Part shown: positions 9,097-19,009 of the stretch, piece after piece
Layout: every line of letters begins with the position of its first letter
Numbering within the stretch: the first letter of the stretch is position 1
From: Rhodospirillales bacterium
GTDB taxonomy: Bacteria; Pseudomonadota; Alphaproteobacteria; Rhodospirillales_A; JACZKS01
Length of the DNA stretch: 64,000 bases
Reading direction: 5' to 3'
Assembly (NCBI GenBank): GCA_018648445.1
Contig: JABGRG010000006.1
Coordinates: 1-64,000, forward strand
The notes under the pieces: model-generated
Seen by the model: only the letters and a program-made list of their open reading frames with translations
Databases searched by the model: none
Told to the model about the DNA's origin: nothing
Translations under genes and position numbers: made by a program

Positions 9097-10035
9097 ATGT
9101 CTGCCCTGGCCTGGATATTGTTGATGACGCTCTCTGTCGTGTGGGGCGGGTCATTCTTTTTCAACGCCGTCATATTGCGCGAATTGGGTCCCTTCGGGGT
9201 TGTTTTCGGGCGGGTGTTTCTGGGCTTTCTGATTTTGCTGGCGGTGGTGAAGGGCAGGGGGTTGCGGCTGGACATAGCAGCCAACTGGAAAGCCTTTTTG
9301 GTGATGGGGCTGCTCAACAACTTCGTGCCCTTCAACCTGATCGTTTATGGCCAGACCTTTATCGACAGTGGGCTGGCCTCCATCTTCAACGCGACGACAC
9401 CGTTTTTCGCCGTGGCCCTGGCCTATTTCGTAGCCCGCGATGAAGACGTCGGCGTTCGCAAGCTGGTCGGCGTCGTTATCGGCGTGGCGGGGGTTTCGGT
9501 GCTGTTCGGTATCGGCGGAGGTGGAATGGATACGGGCGCGTTGTTTGGCGGCGCGATGGTTATGGCCGGGTCGTTCTCCTACGCGCTGGCGGGTATTTTC
9601 GGCAAGCGCTTTGGTGGAATGGCGCCCGAGGTATCAGCCTGCGGCATGCTGATGTTCGCGGCCCTTTTGTGCGTCGGCCCGGCGGCCTGGCATGACGGGG
9701 CCAATTTCGCCCGGATGTCATGGAACGGGGCGGCGGCCCTGGTTGGAATAGCGGGCCTCAGCACCGCGTTCGCATATATCCTGTACTTCAGGATTTTGAA
9801 AATGGCGGGCGCGGTCAACTTGCTGCTGGTCACGCTGTTGATTCCCATCAGCGCGACCTTGTTGGGAGTGACGCTCCTGGACGAGGGGGTTAACGCGTCG
9901 GAAATCCTGGGCATGGCGATCATCGGGATGGGGCTGCTGGTGGTCGATGGTCGGATTTTGGGTTGCTTTTTGCGCGGAATTCGTCAATTCAAGCGGCGTG
10001 AGACGAGTTCGACAAACGGAGACGGCAAGGCATGA
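9097..10035 (+). CDS. DMT-family (EamA) transporter
   Basis: A 312-residue inner-membrane protein with about ten hydrophobic helices in two EamA repeats. It starts with a typical LMTLSVVWGGSFF helix and ends in a basic cytoplasmic tail. Members export amino acids or other metabolites; the substrate is not predictable. Its stop overlaps the argC start (ATGA), so the two are translationally coupled, which may hint at a link with the arginine branch. The start follows a gaggaac SD-like stretch. Confidence 0.85.
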   Translation: MSALAWILLMTLSVVWGGSFFFNAVILRELGPFGVVFGRVFLGFLILLAVVKGRGLRLDIAANWKAFLVMGLLNNFVPFNLIVYGQTFIDSGLASIFNATTPFFAVALAYFVARDEDVGVRKLVGVVIGVAGVSVLFGIGGGGMDTGALFGGAMVMAGSFSYALAGIFGKRFGGMAPEVSACGMLMFAALLCVGPAAWHDGANFARMSWNGAAALVGIAGLSTAFAYILYFRILKMAGAVNLLLVTLLIPISATLLGVTLLDEGVNASEILGMAIIGMGLLVVDGRILGCFLRGIRQFKRRETSSTNGDGKA

Positions 10036-11003
10036 CGTTCAAGGTATTTATCGACGGCGCGGTCGGCACCACCGGCCTGCAAATCAGAACCCGGCTGGAA
10101 GGCCGGGACGACGTAATCCTGATTAGCCTGCCTGAAGCCGAGCGCAAGAACCCGGAAAGCCGCCGCGAGGTGTTGAATTCGGTCGATCTGGTGGTGCTGT
10201 GCCTGCCCGATGATGCGGCACGTGAAGCCGTTTCATTGATCGACAGCGCCGAGGTTAGCGTAATCGACGCCAGCAGCGCGCATCGGACCGCCGAGGGCTG
10301 GATTTACGGTATGCCCGAGTACGCTGCCGACCAACGGGACAAAATCGCCGCGGCCAAGCGGGTCAGCAATCCAGGCTGCTACGCCATCACCGGTGTTTCC
10401 ATGCTGCGTCCGCTGGTCGCCACAGGACTGATCCCGGCCGATTTCCCGGTAACCATCAACGCCATATCGGGGTATTCGGGCGGTGGAAAGAAGCTGATCT
10501 CCGACTTCGAGGACGTGAATTCGCCCGACTATTCCCACGATGCCTTCCGGGTCTATGGTCTGGGCCTGGAACACAAGCATACCGAGGAAATCAGGGTTTG
10601 GAGCGGCCTCGACAACCGGCCACTGTTCGTGCCCAGCATCGCGCGGTTCCGTCAGGGCATGCTGGTGCAGGTTCCGCTGCAATTGTGGTCGCTTCCCGGC
10701 AAACCCGGCCCGGCCGACATTCACGCAGCCTTGGCCGAACACTACGCCGGATGCCGGTTTGTTTCCGTGGCTTCGCTGGAGGAAACCACCGCTAAAAGCG
10801 CGCTGGAGCCCGAAGCGCTCAACGGCACCAACGATCTGCGCCTGCATGTGTTTGGCAATGCGGCGCGCGGGCAGGCGGTCGTTGTTGGCTTAATCGACAA
10901 TCTGGGCAAGGGCGCGTCGGGACAAGCGGTCCAGAACATCAATATTATGCTCGGCTGCGACGAAACCGCCGGTCTCGAGGAAACCGTGATACCCGCCTAT
11001 TGA
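10032..11003 (+). CDS. argC: N-acetyl-gamma-glutamyl-phosphate reductase (short type 2)
   Basis: ArgC reduces N-acetylglutamyl phosphate with NADPH to the semialdehyde in arginine synthesis. This 323-residue form belongs to the shorter type. It has the dinucleotide loop IDGAVGTTGLQIR at the N-terminus, DASSAHRT, the catalytic Cys116 in SNPGCYA, and a GYSGGGKKLI block. The start codon overlaps the stop of the upstream EamA transporter by four bases. No other arg gene is within the window. Confidence 0.93.
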   Translation: MTFKVFIDGAVGTTGLQIRTRLEGRDDVILISLPEAERKNPESRREVLNSVDLVVLCLPDDAAREAVSLIDSAEVSVIDASSAHRTAEGWIYGMPEYAADQRDKIAAAKRVSNPGCYAITGVSMLRPLVATGLIPADFPVTINAISGYSGGGKKLISDFEDVNSPDYSHDAFRVYGLGLEHKHTEEIRVWSGLDNRPLFVPSIARFRQGMLVQVPLQLWSLPGKPGPADIHAALAEHYAGCRFVSVASLEETTAKSALEPEALNGTNDLRLHVFGNAARGQAVVVGLIDNLGKGASGQAVQNINIMLGCDETAGLEETVIPAY

Positions 11004-11009
11004 GCGGAC

Positions 11010-11600
11010 TTACTGGCAGATCGGCACCCGGCAGTCGTCGTCCATATCGAAGGGATCGCGGGATGGGACCAGTTCCCACATGGCGCTTGAAATCATATTG
11101 GCAAAGCGCGGATCCAAAGGCGTTGCGACGGCCGGAATGCTGATCTTCGCATCCGAGAACAGATAATCCCCGACACAATAGCCGACAAGCGCCACAAGCC
11201 GTTCCCCAACCGTCGGCCCCGACCGCAAAGCAGCCGGATCATCGCAAAGATCATATCGGCTGAAGGACCGGGCCGGATTGAAAAGGACCACGATGCGGTG
11301 GGACGCGCGCGCCGCGGGACCGGGCATCGTCGTAAAGCGCGTGCGCGGCCCGGCGTGGTTTCCCTGCATGGCATCGGTCACCGCCTGGCCGGTGAGCTCC
11401 TTGGAAACGGCAAACGGGTTGCCCAGGACGACGGTGCGCATCTCTCCGGGCCCGGCGGCGAAGGTGAAGTAACTTGGAACGCCAACCCGGTTGATATGGC
11501 TTTGCATGATTTCGCCGGTACACGACGAAAGAAGCGGGACGGCCAGCGCTAAAGCCGTGATCAAGCAAGGTCGCATCGGTTTCGACACCGGTGGTTTCAT
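11010..11600 (-). CDS. Putative outer-membrane or periplasmic lipoprotein, function unknown
   Basis: A 196-residue protein with an N-terminal signal and a lipobox LLSSC near residue 27, so it should be lipidated at that Cys. The mature part has no family I recognise. It contains paired cysteines (CDDPAAL, GYCVGDY, DDCRVPIC) that may form disulfides. A GGGTAG-like SD supports the start at 11600; a second Met at residue 9 is possible. It lies 33 bases downstream of parE on the same strand and may be co-transcribed with it. Confidence 0.6.
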   Translation of the reverse strand: MKPPVSKPMRPCLITALALAVPLLSSCTGEIMQSHINRVGVPSYFTFAAGPGEMRTVVLGNPFAVSKELTGQAVTDAMQGNHAGPRTRFTTMPGPAARASHRIVVLFNPARSFSRYDLCDDPAALRSGPTVGERLVALVGYCVGDYLFSDAKISIPAVATPLDPRFANMISSAMWELVPSRDPFDMDDDCRVPICQ

Positions 11601-11633
11601 TCTACCCGATAAATGGGGTGAGGCTGCGCTGAC

Positions 11634-13628
11634 TTAAACGTCCAAGTTGCCGTTGTCCACGAATTTGGCTCGTTCCTGAATGAAGGCGAAACGCAGTTCC
11701 GGCTTGCGGCCCATTAGCGCGTCGACCAGCTTGGTGGTCGCCTTGGCCGTCCCGGCGTCTTCGGTTTCACGGTCGGGGACGGTCACGCGCAGCAACGTGC
11801 GCTTGGCCGGGTCCATGGTCGTTTCCTTGAGTTGCGCTGGCGGCATTTCGCCAAGGCCTTTGAAGCGGCTGATTTCGATCTTTTTGCCCTTGGTCTTGAA
11901 CTCGGTTCGCAGCAGCTCGTCCTTATGCGCGTCGTCGCGGGCATAGATCGTCTTGCCCCCCTGAGAAATCCGATAGAGCGGCGGAATTGCGATAAAAAGA
12001 TGCCCTTTATCAATTAATTGTGGCATTTTTTTAAAGAAAAATGTCATCAACAAAGAAGCGATGTGCGCGCCATCAACATCGGCGTCGGTCATGATGATGA
12101 CGCGTTCGTAGCGCAGGGCGTCATCCCGATAGGTGTCTCCCATACCGCACCCCAGGGCTTCGGCCAGATCGCTCAATTCCTGATTGGCGCGGATTTTATC
12201 GGCAGATGCGCTGGCCACGTTCAGAATTTTGCCGCGGAGCGGCAGGATGGCCTGGGTTTGGCGCAAGCGTCCCTGCTTGGCCGATCCGCCCGCCGAATCC
12301 CCTTCGACAAGAAAAATCTCGGTTCCGGCAGCGGTGCTACGGGTGCAATCCGTCAGTTTTCCGGGAAGGCGCAGGCGGCGCGTCGCCGACTGGCGCTTGG
12401 TTTGCTTGTCCTGGCGGCGGCGCATACGCACCTCCGCGCGCTCGACAACGCGCGCAAGCAGAGCACCTGCGGCATCCGGAGCCGAGGAAAGCCAGTGGTC
12501 GAAATGATCGCGCAGCGACGCCTCGACAAGGCGCGCCGCTTCGGGCGAGGAGAGTTTTTCCTTGGTCTGCCCCTGGAACTGCGGGTCCTTGATGAAAACC
12601 GATAGCATCGCGCAGGCGCCGCCGATAACGTCTTCCGCCGTTACTTTGGCCGCTTGCTTGTTGTTGACCAATTCGGCGTAAGCCTTGATTCCGCGCAGCA
12701 GGGCCGAGCGCAGCCCCTGCTCATGGGTTCCGCCCTGGGCGGTGGGCACGGTGTTGCAGTAGCTGCTCATAAAGGCGTCTTCATCCATCGGCCAGGCGAT
12801 TGCCCACTCGACACGACCGGAACCACCGTTGAGCTTGGCCTGACCGACGAAATGGGTGTCGGTATGGGTTTTGCGCCCGTCCAAGGATGCGGCCAGAAAA
12901 TCACCCAGACCACCCGGAAAATGGAAGGATTCCTGCGCCGGAACGGGATCGTTCTCGCTCAGGATACTGGGGTCGCACGACCAGCGAATTTCGACGCCTC
13001 GAAACAGGTACGCTTTGGAACGGGCCAATCGATGAAGCCGGGAAGGGCGCAATTTCGCGGACCCGCCAAATATCTCGGGATCGGGATGGAACGAGATCAT
13101 CGTTCCCCGGCGGTTATTCACCGCGCCAGCATCGGCGAGCGGCCCGGTCGGGTTTCCCCGCTGATAGGCCTGTCGCCACAGTTTGCGATCGCGGGCGACC
13201 TCGACAGTCAATTCATCCGAAAGTGCATTTACCACGGACAGACCGACCCCATGCAACCCGCCAGACGTATCGTAGGCTTTTCCGCCGAATTTCCCGCCGG
13301 AATGCAGGGTCGTCATAATCACTTCCAGGGCCGACTTGTTCTTGTGCTTGGGATGCGGATCGACCGGAATACCGCGACCATTGTCGCGAACGGTCAACCG
13401 GTTTCCCACGGCGAGTTCGATATCGATGCGATTGGCGAATCCGGCCACGGCTTCGTCCATGGCGTTGTCCAGAATTTCGGCGACCAAGTGGTGCAGGGCG
13501 TTCTCGTCAGTGCCTCCGATATACATGCCGGGCCGCCGCCGCACGGGCTCCAGCCCCTCAAGAATTTCTATGTCCTTGGCCGAATAATTTTCGCTCTGCG
13601 GGCTCGAAAACTGGAATAGATCGTTCAT
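11634..13628 (-). CDS. parE: DNA topoisomerase IV subunit B
   Basis: ParE is the ATPase subunit of the topoisomerase that unlinks daughter chromosomes. The 664-residue protein has the GHKL ATPase motifs LDNAMDEA (53-60), DNGRGIP (82-88) and SGGLHGVGLSVVNALS (122-137). The TOPRIM signatures EGDSAGGSAKQ (442-452), PLRGKILNV and MTDADVDGAH (about 513-522) follow. It ends in the KFVDNGNLDV tail typical of alphaproteobacterial ParE and lacks the long GyrB insert, so it is ParE rather than GyrB. parC is not nearby. Confidence 0.95.
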   Translation of the reverse strand: MNDLFQFSSPQSENYSAKDIEILEGLEPVRRRPGMYIGGTDENALHHLVAEILDNAMDEAVAGFANRIDIELAVGNRLTVRDNGRGIPVDPHPKHKNKSALEVIMTTLHSGGKFGGKAYDTSGGLHGVGLSVVNALSDELTVEVARDRKLWRQAYQRGNPTGPLADAGAVNNRRGTMISFHPDPEIFGGSAKLRPSRLHRLARSKAYLFRGVEIRWSCDPSILSENDPVPAQESFHFPGGLGDFLAASLDGRKTHTDTHFVGQAKLNGGSGRVEWAIAWPMDEDAFMSSYCNTVPTAQGGTHEQGLRSALLRGIKAYAELVNNKQAAKVTAEDVIGGACAMLSVFIKDPQFQGQTKEKLSSPEAARLVEASLRDHFDHWLSSAPDAAGALLARVVERAEVRMRRRQDKQTKRQSATRRLRLPGKLTDCTRSTAAGTEIFLVEGDSAGGSAKQGRLRQTQAILPLRGKILNVASASADKIRANQELSDLAEALGCGMGDTYRDDALRYERVIIMTDADVDGAHIASLLMTFFFKKMPQLIDKGHLFIAIPPLYRISQGGKTIYARDDAHKDELLRTEFKTKGKKIEISRFKGLGEMPPAQLKETTMDPAKRTLLRVTVPDRETEDAGTAKATTKLVDALMGRKPELRFAFIQERAKFVDNGNLDV

Positions 13629-13755
13629 TCAGAGTTCCCTGAAGTGTAGATTCGCGACGGCGCGCCCCGAATTAGGGGCGACCCGCGACATATCCGTGAT
13701 ACAGTACGCCTTCATACACAAAGTAACAAGATGTTGTGGTAACAAGGGAATAACC

Positions 13756-14145
13756 ATGTCCGATGATGCGATGAAGCCCCAAGGCGAACTTGCCACCCGA
13801 TCCGTGGCCATGCCGCGCGACACCAATCCGAACGGCGACATTTTCGGCGGATGGCTGATGTCGCAAATGGACATCGCCGGCGGCGTCACGGCGGATCACC
13901 GGGCCAAGGGCCGCGTCGCCACCATCGCCGTTGAAGGAATGGTCCTTTTGCAGCCGGTCTATGTGGGGGACGTGGTCTGCTGCTACGCCGATATCCGCAA
14001 AATCGGCACTACTTCTATCGCTATCCACATAGAAGCATGGGCCTTGCGTCACGATACGGGGCTCGACGCCAAGGTAACCGAAGGCATCTTCACCTACGTC
14101 GCCATCGATGATCACGGTCGAAAACGCCCGGTGCCGCCCGCCTGA
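13756..14145 (+). CDS. Acyl-CoA thioesterase, YciA/hotdog family
   Basis: A 129-residue hotdog-fold thioesterase. The catalytic helix segment NPNGDIFGGWLMSQMDIA carries the conserved Asn and Asp of the YciA family. GMVLLQPVYVGDVV and FTYVAIDDHGRKRPVP follow. These enzymes hydrolyse acyl-CoAs in the cytosol; in some bacteria YciA-like enzymes also act at the membrane. The ATG at 13756 has an aaggga SD eight bases upstream and yields the usual length; an upstream in-frame extension is not needed. Confidence 0.88.
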   Translation: MSDDAMKPQGELATRSVAMPRDTNPNGDIFGGWLMSQMDIAGGVTADHRAKGRVATIAVEGMVLLQPVYVGDVVCCYADIRKIGTTSIAIHIEAWALRHDTGLDAKVTEGIFTYVAIDDHGRKRPVPPA

Positions 14146-14161
14146 ACACGGACCCACATGG

Positions 14162-14245
14162 TCAAATAATCAACAGCCACAGATAGGCGGCGGCGAAAAA
14201 GCCGGCAATTGCCGAAAATTCTCCGAGAACACGAACGGCTGCCAT
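14162..14245 (-). CDS. Possible 27-residue membrane microprotein
   Basis: A very short reading frame starting MAAVRVLGEFSA and ending AAAYLWLLII before a TGA. About 18 of its residues form one hydrophobic segment, consistent with a single-pass inner-membrane microprotein. A strong SD (taggag) sits seven bases before the ATG. That is better than chance for so short a frame and is the main support. It is convergent with the thioesterase gene. I recognise no family; it could also be a fortuitous ORF in a 250-base gap. Confidence 0.4.
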   Translation of the reverse strand: MAAVRVLGEFSAIAGFFAAAYLWLLII

Positions 14246-14401
14246 TTCGATCTCCTACATTTTTGGCTCCGAAAACGAGAACAGAGAGATATCATAATGA
14301 GAACAAAAAAGCAACATGCATCTAAATCACGCCATAGTGAGTGGTCTTCATGCGGCAAAATCGCCATTAGGAACAAAGGGTAATGTGGATTGGAGAACGT
14401 C

Positions 14402-14791
14402 ATGCGCCGCTGTTTTTCGGCCCTGTTTCTACTGGGTACGGTCCTTTTTTCGCTGCACGGCCAACCGGCCGCAGCCGGGGAACCAAGTGTGTTGAAGGTT
14501 CGTGCGGTTGCCTCCGGCGGCGGATCATATCGGTTCGATGTTACCGTCCGCCACGACGATACCGGGTGGGACCACTATGCTGATCGCTGGGAGGTTCTGG
14601 ACGCCTCCGGAAAGGTCCTGGCCACCCGCGTGCTTCTCCATCCCCACGAAACCGAACAGCCTTTCACCCGCAGCCTGAGCGGGGTTCGAATTCCGGCTGG
14701 ACTTTCGCGCGTTATCGTTCGCGCCCACGATAAAGTTCACGGAAACGGGTCTCAAACGTTCGCCGTAGATCTGCCAAAAAAAGGTTCCTAA
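14402..14791 (+). CDS. Exported protein of unknown function
   Basis: A 129-residue protein with a Sec signal peptide (MRRCFSALFLLG, cleavage likely after QPAAA near residue 26). The mature beta-rich domain contains GWDHYADRWEVLD, a HPHETEQPFTRSL stretch and IPAGLSRVIVRAHDKVHG. The regular pattern suggests an Ig-like or small beta-sandwich periplasmic domain, but I cannot name a family or role. The start at 14402 is chosen because ggagaa lies six bases upstream; an ATG at 14390 would overlap that SD. Confidence 0.65.
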   Translation: MRRCFSALFLLGTVLFSLHGQPAAAGEPSVLKVRAVASGGGSYRFDVTVRHDDTGWDHYADRWEVLDASGKVLATRVLLHPHETEQPFTRSLSGVRIPAGLSRVIVRAHDKVHGNGSQTFAVDLPKKGS

Positions 14792-14866
14792 AGGGTTCGC
14801 GCAACCTTGCGTCGGTGATAGGTTCGTATTTCTATCCTGTCGAAGCGACGCAAAACGGAACCGAAA

Positions 14867-15811
14867 ATGCCAAACCCAGCGCCAGAATCCGCATCGACGA
14901 TCCCGTCGAAGGATCGGGCGTCCCGTCAAGCCCTATGGGGTGCGCTGTTTATGCTGGCGACGGCGGTCGGCTCGGGATGCATGGCCGGTCTGGTGCGCCA
15001 TGTGTCAGCCGATATGCACCCGTTTCAGATCGTCTTTTTTCGTAATTTTTTCGGGCTCGTCGCGTTAATGCCGCTGGTTCTTAGCTATGGGTGGAAACCG
15101 TTAAAAACCAAGCGTTTCGGCTGGCATGCCCTGCGCGCCGCAATAAACCTGACGGCGATGCTCACCTATTTTTATGCATTAAGCATCACACCACTTGCCA
15201 AGGTCGCCTCGTTGAGTTTCGTGTCGCCGCTTTTCGCCACCCTTTTCGCCGTTATTCTGCTGCGCGAACCGATCCGGGCGCGGCGCATGACGGCGCTGGC
15301 CATCGGTTTCATCGGCGCCGTCATCATTATCCGGCCGGGCAGCGAAGCCATGAACCTGGGTGCAATGCTGGTTCTGTTTTCATCAGCCATTTGGGCCCTG
15401 GCGTTGCTGATCATCAAGGTTCTGTCGCGCGAGGATTCGGCGATTACCATTGCCTTCTACGCCGCCATTCTGCTGATGCCGTTCTCTCTGATACCCGCAC
15501 TGTTCGTTTGGTCCTGGCCCAGCCCCCAACAATGGGCCTGGCTTGTCTGTATTGGTGTCATCGGATCGTCCATGCACGTGACCATCGCCCAGGCCTTTAA
15601 ACTGGCCGATGCCACAGCCGTTTTGCCCATTGATTTCACCAAATTGATCTGGGCGGCGCTCGTCGGCTATGTATTTTTCGCCGAAGTTCCCGAAATGTGG
15701 ACCTGGATCGGCGCTGTCGTCATCTTTTCCAGCTCCATCTACATCGCCTTCCGCGAAAACCGGGAAAAACGCGATTCCCCGCCCCGAAATGCGCCGACCG
15801 CGCCGGTCTGA
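14867..15811 (+). CDS. DMT-family (EamA) transporter
   Basis: A 314-residue protein with a polar N-terminus of about 20 residues, ten predicted helices and two EamA domains. Diagnostic pieces are FFRNFFGLVALMPL in the first repeat, the SFVSPLFATLFAVILLREPI helix pair, and AQAFKLADATAVLPIDFTKLIWA in the second repeat. This RhaT/YdcZ-like branch is abundant in alphaproteobacteria and the substrate is unknown. It is only distantly similar to the EamA protein at 9097-10035. It is followed 29 bases later by an MDR gene on the same strand. Confidence 0.85.
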   Translation: MPNPAPESASTIPSKDRASRQALWGALFMLATAVGSGCMAGLVRHVSADMHPFQIVFFRNFFGLVALMPLVLSYGWKPLKTKRFGWHALRAAINLTAMLTYFYALSITPLAKVASLSFVSPLFATLFAVILLREPIRARRMTALAIGFIGAVIIIRPGSEAMNLGAMLVLFSSAIWALALLIIKVLSREDSAITIAFYAAILLMPFSLIPALFVWSWPSPQQWAWLVCIGVIGSSMHVTIAQAFKLADATAVLPIDFTKLIWAALVGYVFFAEVPEMWTWIGAVVIFSSSIYIAFRENREKRDSPPRNAPTAPV

Positions 15812-15840
15812 TTGCCTGCATTTGCCGAGGAGAGACATCT

Positions 15841-16764
15841 ATGAAAGCAACCTTCTTCGAGAAACATGGCGGACCGGAGGTGATGAAATTCGGTGAGGTG
15901 CCGGACGCGATCGCCGCAGCCGATGAAGTTCTTGTCGACATTCACGCCGCCAGCGTCAATGGCGCGGACTGGAAGGTACGCACGGGCCGTAATAATCAGA
16001 TCACGAACTTTCCCTACGTGCTGGGACGGGATTTCTCGGGCGTCGTCACGAATGTCGGTGACAATGTGGATGATCTGAAAATCGGCGATGCGGTTTTCGG
16101 GGTCTGCGATGTCGGCCAGGAAGGCGCATATGCTGAGAAAATCGCTATCAAGGCCGCCATCGTGGCGAAGAAACCGGAGCGTGTCTCCCACATCGATATT
16201 GCGGCCCTTTCCCTCATCGGGCTTACGGCGGTGGTCTCCATCGAGGATACGCTAAAGCTGAAAGCCGGTGAGAAAGTCCTGATCCAGGGGGGTGCCGGCG
16301 GGGTTGCCGGTTTTGCCATCCAACTGGCCAAGCATATTGGCGCCCACGTGATCACGACGACCAGCGCTGCGAACCAAGACTATGTGCGAGGTCTCGGCGC
16401 GGACGAAATCATCGATTACAACGCCGTTGATTTCACGGAAGTCGTGTCCGATTGCGACGCCGTGTTCGATACGGTCGGCGGTGAGGTTGCTGAACGCTCC
16501 TTCTCCGTACTCAAATGGGGAGGGCGGGCCGCGTTTATCGCATCCGGGGCCAAAGCGCCTGAACCGCCGCGGTCCGACCTGACTTCGCTGCGGCCACGGG
16601 TGGGGCGGGATCGTCCACATCTCGAACGCATTGTCGAACTTCTCGAAGCCGGAGCCGTAAGCGCGCCTGAAATCACCCTCTTTTCCCTGTCCGAGGCGAT
16701 CCAGGCCCAGACGGTGAGCGAAGCCCGTCATCTGCGGGGAAAACTGGTCTTCAACGTGCGCTAA
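15841..16764 (+). CDS. Zinc-independent MDR / quinone oxidoreductase-like NADP-dependent reductase
   Basis: A 307-residue medium-chain reductase. It has an N-terminal GroES-like domain (MKATFFEKHGGPEVMKF; YVLGRDFSGVV) and a Rossmann domain with the nucleotide loop IQGGAGGVAGFAIQLAK and the GADEIIDY signature of the QOR family. Structural and catalytic zinc cysteines of true alcohol dehydrogenases are absent. It probably reduces quinones or enones with NADPH. The ATG at 15841 has a gaggagag SD 8-9 bases upstream; longer in-frame starts would run into the transporter gene. Confidence 0.85.
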   Translation: MKATFFEKHGGPEVMKFGEVPDAIAAADEVLVDIHAASVNGADWKVRTGRNNQITNFPYVLGRDFSGVVTNVGDNVDDLKIGDAVFGVCDVGQEGAYAEKIAIKAAIVAKKPERVSHIDIAALSLIGLTAVVSIEDTLKLKAGEKVLIQGGAGGVAGFAIQLAKHIGAHVITTTSAANQDYVRGLGADEIIDYNAVDFTEVVSDCDAVFDTVGGEVAERSFSVLKWGGRAAFIASGAKAPEPPRSDLTSLRPRVGRDRPHLERIVELLEAGAVSAPEITLFSLSEAIQAQTVSEARHLRGKLVFNVR

Positions 16765-16776
16765 CCCGCAAAAAAA

Positions 16777-16800
16777 GGGCCGCCGGATAACCGGCGGCCC
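16777..16800 (-). terminator. Rho-independent terminator of glnA
   Basis: A perfect 10-bp stem (GGGCCGCCGG/CCGGCGGCCC) with a four-base loop. On the minus strand it is followed directly by seven T residues, the classic form, and lies about 40 bases beyond the glnA stop. Confidence 0.92.
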
Positions 16801-16840
16801 AAGGTATGGATGCGGTACGAAACCGCGTCCGGGACTGGTC

Positions 16841-18262
16841 TTACAGGGAGTAGTACATCTCAAATTCAATGGGATGCGGGGTGTGCTCGAAGTTGTAAAC
16901 TTCTTCCCATTTCAGATCCATGAAGCCGTCGATCAGATCGTCGGTGAAAACATCGCCTTTTTTGAGGAAGTCACGGTCGGCATCCAGTGCGTCAAGAGCC
17001 TGACGTAGGCTGCCGCACACGGTCGGAACGTCCTTGAGTTCCTCCGGCGGAAGATCGTAGAGGTTCTTGTCCATGGCATCGCCGGGATGAATTTTGTTCT
17101 GAATGCCATCGATACCGGCCATCAACATCGCCGAGAAAGCCAGGTAGGGGTTGGCCGTAGCGTCAGGGAAGCGGACTTCGACGCGCTTGCCTTTGGGATT
17201 GGTGGCAAACGGGATGCGGCATGACGCCGAACGGTTGCGGGCCGAATAAGCCAGCAGCACCGGTGCCTCGAAGCCCGGAATCAGCCGCTTGTAGCTGTTG
17301 GTCGTCGGGTTGGTAAAGCCATTCAGGGCGCGCGCGTGCTTGATAATACCGCCAATATAATAAAGCGCCGTATCCGAAAGGTCGGCATAGCCCGAACCCG
17401 CGAACACCGGCTTGCCGTCCTTGAAGATGGACTGGTTGCAGTGCATGCCGGAACCGTTATCGCCAACCACCGGCTTGGGCATGAAGGTGGCCGTCTTGCC
17501 GTATGAATGGGCAACCATCTGCGTCACATACTTGTAAATCATCAGGTTGTCGGCATTTTCGACCATACTGCCGAAAACCATGCCCAGTTCGTGCTGGCTG
17601 GGGGCCACTTCGTGGTGATGCTTCTCCATGGGCAGGCCCATTTCCTTCATCACCGTAACCATTTCGGCGCGCATGTCGGCAGCCGAGTCCACAGGCGGAA
17701 CCGGGAAATAACCGCCCTTGACAACGGGACGGTGGCCGACATTGCCTTCGGGCATGATCTTTCCGCTGACATACGGGCCTTCCTCGGATTCAAATTCATA
17801 GAAGCAGCGGTTCATGGCAACGTCGAACCGCACATCGTCAAATACGAAAAATTCAGCTTCGGAACCGAAATAAATGGTGTCACCGATACCGGTCGAGGCC
17901 AGATACGCTTCGGCTTTTTTGGCCACCGAACGCGGGTCACGACCGTAGGGCTGACCGGTGGCGGGCTCGAGAACATCGCAAAACATAACCAGCGACGGCT
18001 GCGCGGAGAAGGGATCCATTACCGCTGTAGATGCTTCCGGGATCAGCGCCATATCCGATTCGTTAATGGCCTTCCAACCAGCGATGGACGAGCCATCAAA
18101 CATAAGGCCATCAACAAAACAGTCTTCGTCGATGCAATCGGCGGTCATGGCAAAATGCTGCAATTTGCCGCGCGGATCGGTGAAACGCAGGTCGACGAAC
18201 GGAATGTCCTCGTCCTTAAGAATCTTCAGGACGTCGGCGGCGGATTTGCAGTTCAAAGTCAT
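16841..18262 (-). CDS. glnA: Glutamine synthetase type I
   Basis: GlnA makes glutamine from glutamate, ammonium and ATP and is the core of nitrogen assimilation. The 473-residue protein shows DGSSI (56-60), the Glu-rich metal site around [33 protein letters not shown], and the adenylylation site Tyr402 in NLYDLPPEE, so activity is probably controlled by GlnE. The start MTLNCKSA at 18262 matches alphaproteobacterial homologues. glnB lies 49 bases upstream in the same orientation. Confidence 0.97.
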   Translation of the reverse strand: MTLNCKSAADVLKILKDEDIPFVDLRFTDPRGKLQHFAMTADCIDEDCFVDGLMFDGSSIAGWKAINESDMALIPEASTAVMDPFSAQPSLVMFCDVLEPATGQPYGRDPRSVAKKAEAYLASTGIGDTIYFGSEAEFFVFDDVRFDVAMNRCFYEFESEEGPYVSGKIMPEGNVGHRPVVKGGYFPVPPVDSAADMRAEMVTVMKEMGLPMEKHHHEVAPSQHELGMVFGSMVENADNLMIYKYVTQMVAHSYGKTATFMPKPVVGDNGSGMHCNQSIFKDGKPVFAGSGYADLSDTALYYIGGIIKHARALNGFTNPTTNSYKRLIPGFEAPVLLAYSARNRSASCRIPFATNPKGKRVEVRFPDATANPYLAFSAMLMAGIDGIQNKIHPGDAMDKNLYDLPPEELKDVPTVCGSLRQALDALDADRDFLKKGDVFTDDLIDGFMDLKWEEVYNFEHTPHPIEFEMYYSL

Positions 18263-18311
18263 GTCGTGCTTCCTCTTCGCATGGATATAAGAGTTATCAA
18301 CTGGAGATTTG

Positions 18312-18695
<384 letters not shown>

Positions 18696-18760
18696 CTAAA
18701 ACTCCGGTGCCCGGGTTCAACGTTTTCTTGGCAGCCCCCCACGGGCTCCACCCGTTTAAT

Positions 18761-18776
18761 TGCAGGTTGCGTGCCA
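18761..18776 (-). promoter_or_regulatory. Sigma-54 (-24/-12) promoter of glnBA
   Basis: On the minus strand this reads TGGCACGCAACCTGCA. It has GG and GC exactly ten bases apart and matches the TGGCACG-N4-TTGC consensus at nearly all positions. It ends about 110 bases before the glnB ATG. Sigma-54 control of glnBA is well known in Rhodospirillales. Confidence 0.85.
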
Positions 18777-18849
18777 ATCGGCGCGAAAATCGGAAAACAT
18801 ATATTTTTCAAAAGGTTGGCGATGATTTTGGCAGGCTCTCTTAATAACC

Positions 18850-18864
18850 GCACAAGATTTGTGC
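18850..18864. promoter_or_regulatory. NtrC-type enhancer site
   Basis: GCAC-N7-GTGC (gcacaagatttgtgc) is the NtrC consensus dyad. It lies about 75 bases upstream of the -24 element of the glnB sigma-54 promoter, a usual enhancer distance. The rest of the 18651-19009 gap is A+T-rich with no gene seen. Confidence 0.75.
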
Positions 18865-19009
18865 CTAATAATTAAGCAAACGCCACAACTTTCATCAATC
18901 GCCCCTGAAAAATGGAAAAAGAAGGTGAAAGTCATTGAACCGATGGCCGGGAACGGGGTACAGCCGAGCAATAATTTGGGGTCAGAGTTGATATCATGGG
19001 TTTAGTCTG

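Noticed and set aside
12654..13619. 321-codon open frame on the plus strand
   Set aside because: Antisense to parE, whose GHKL and TOPRIM motifs are intact.
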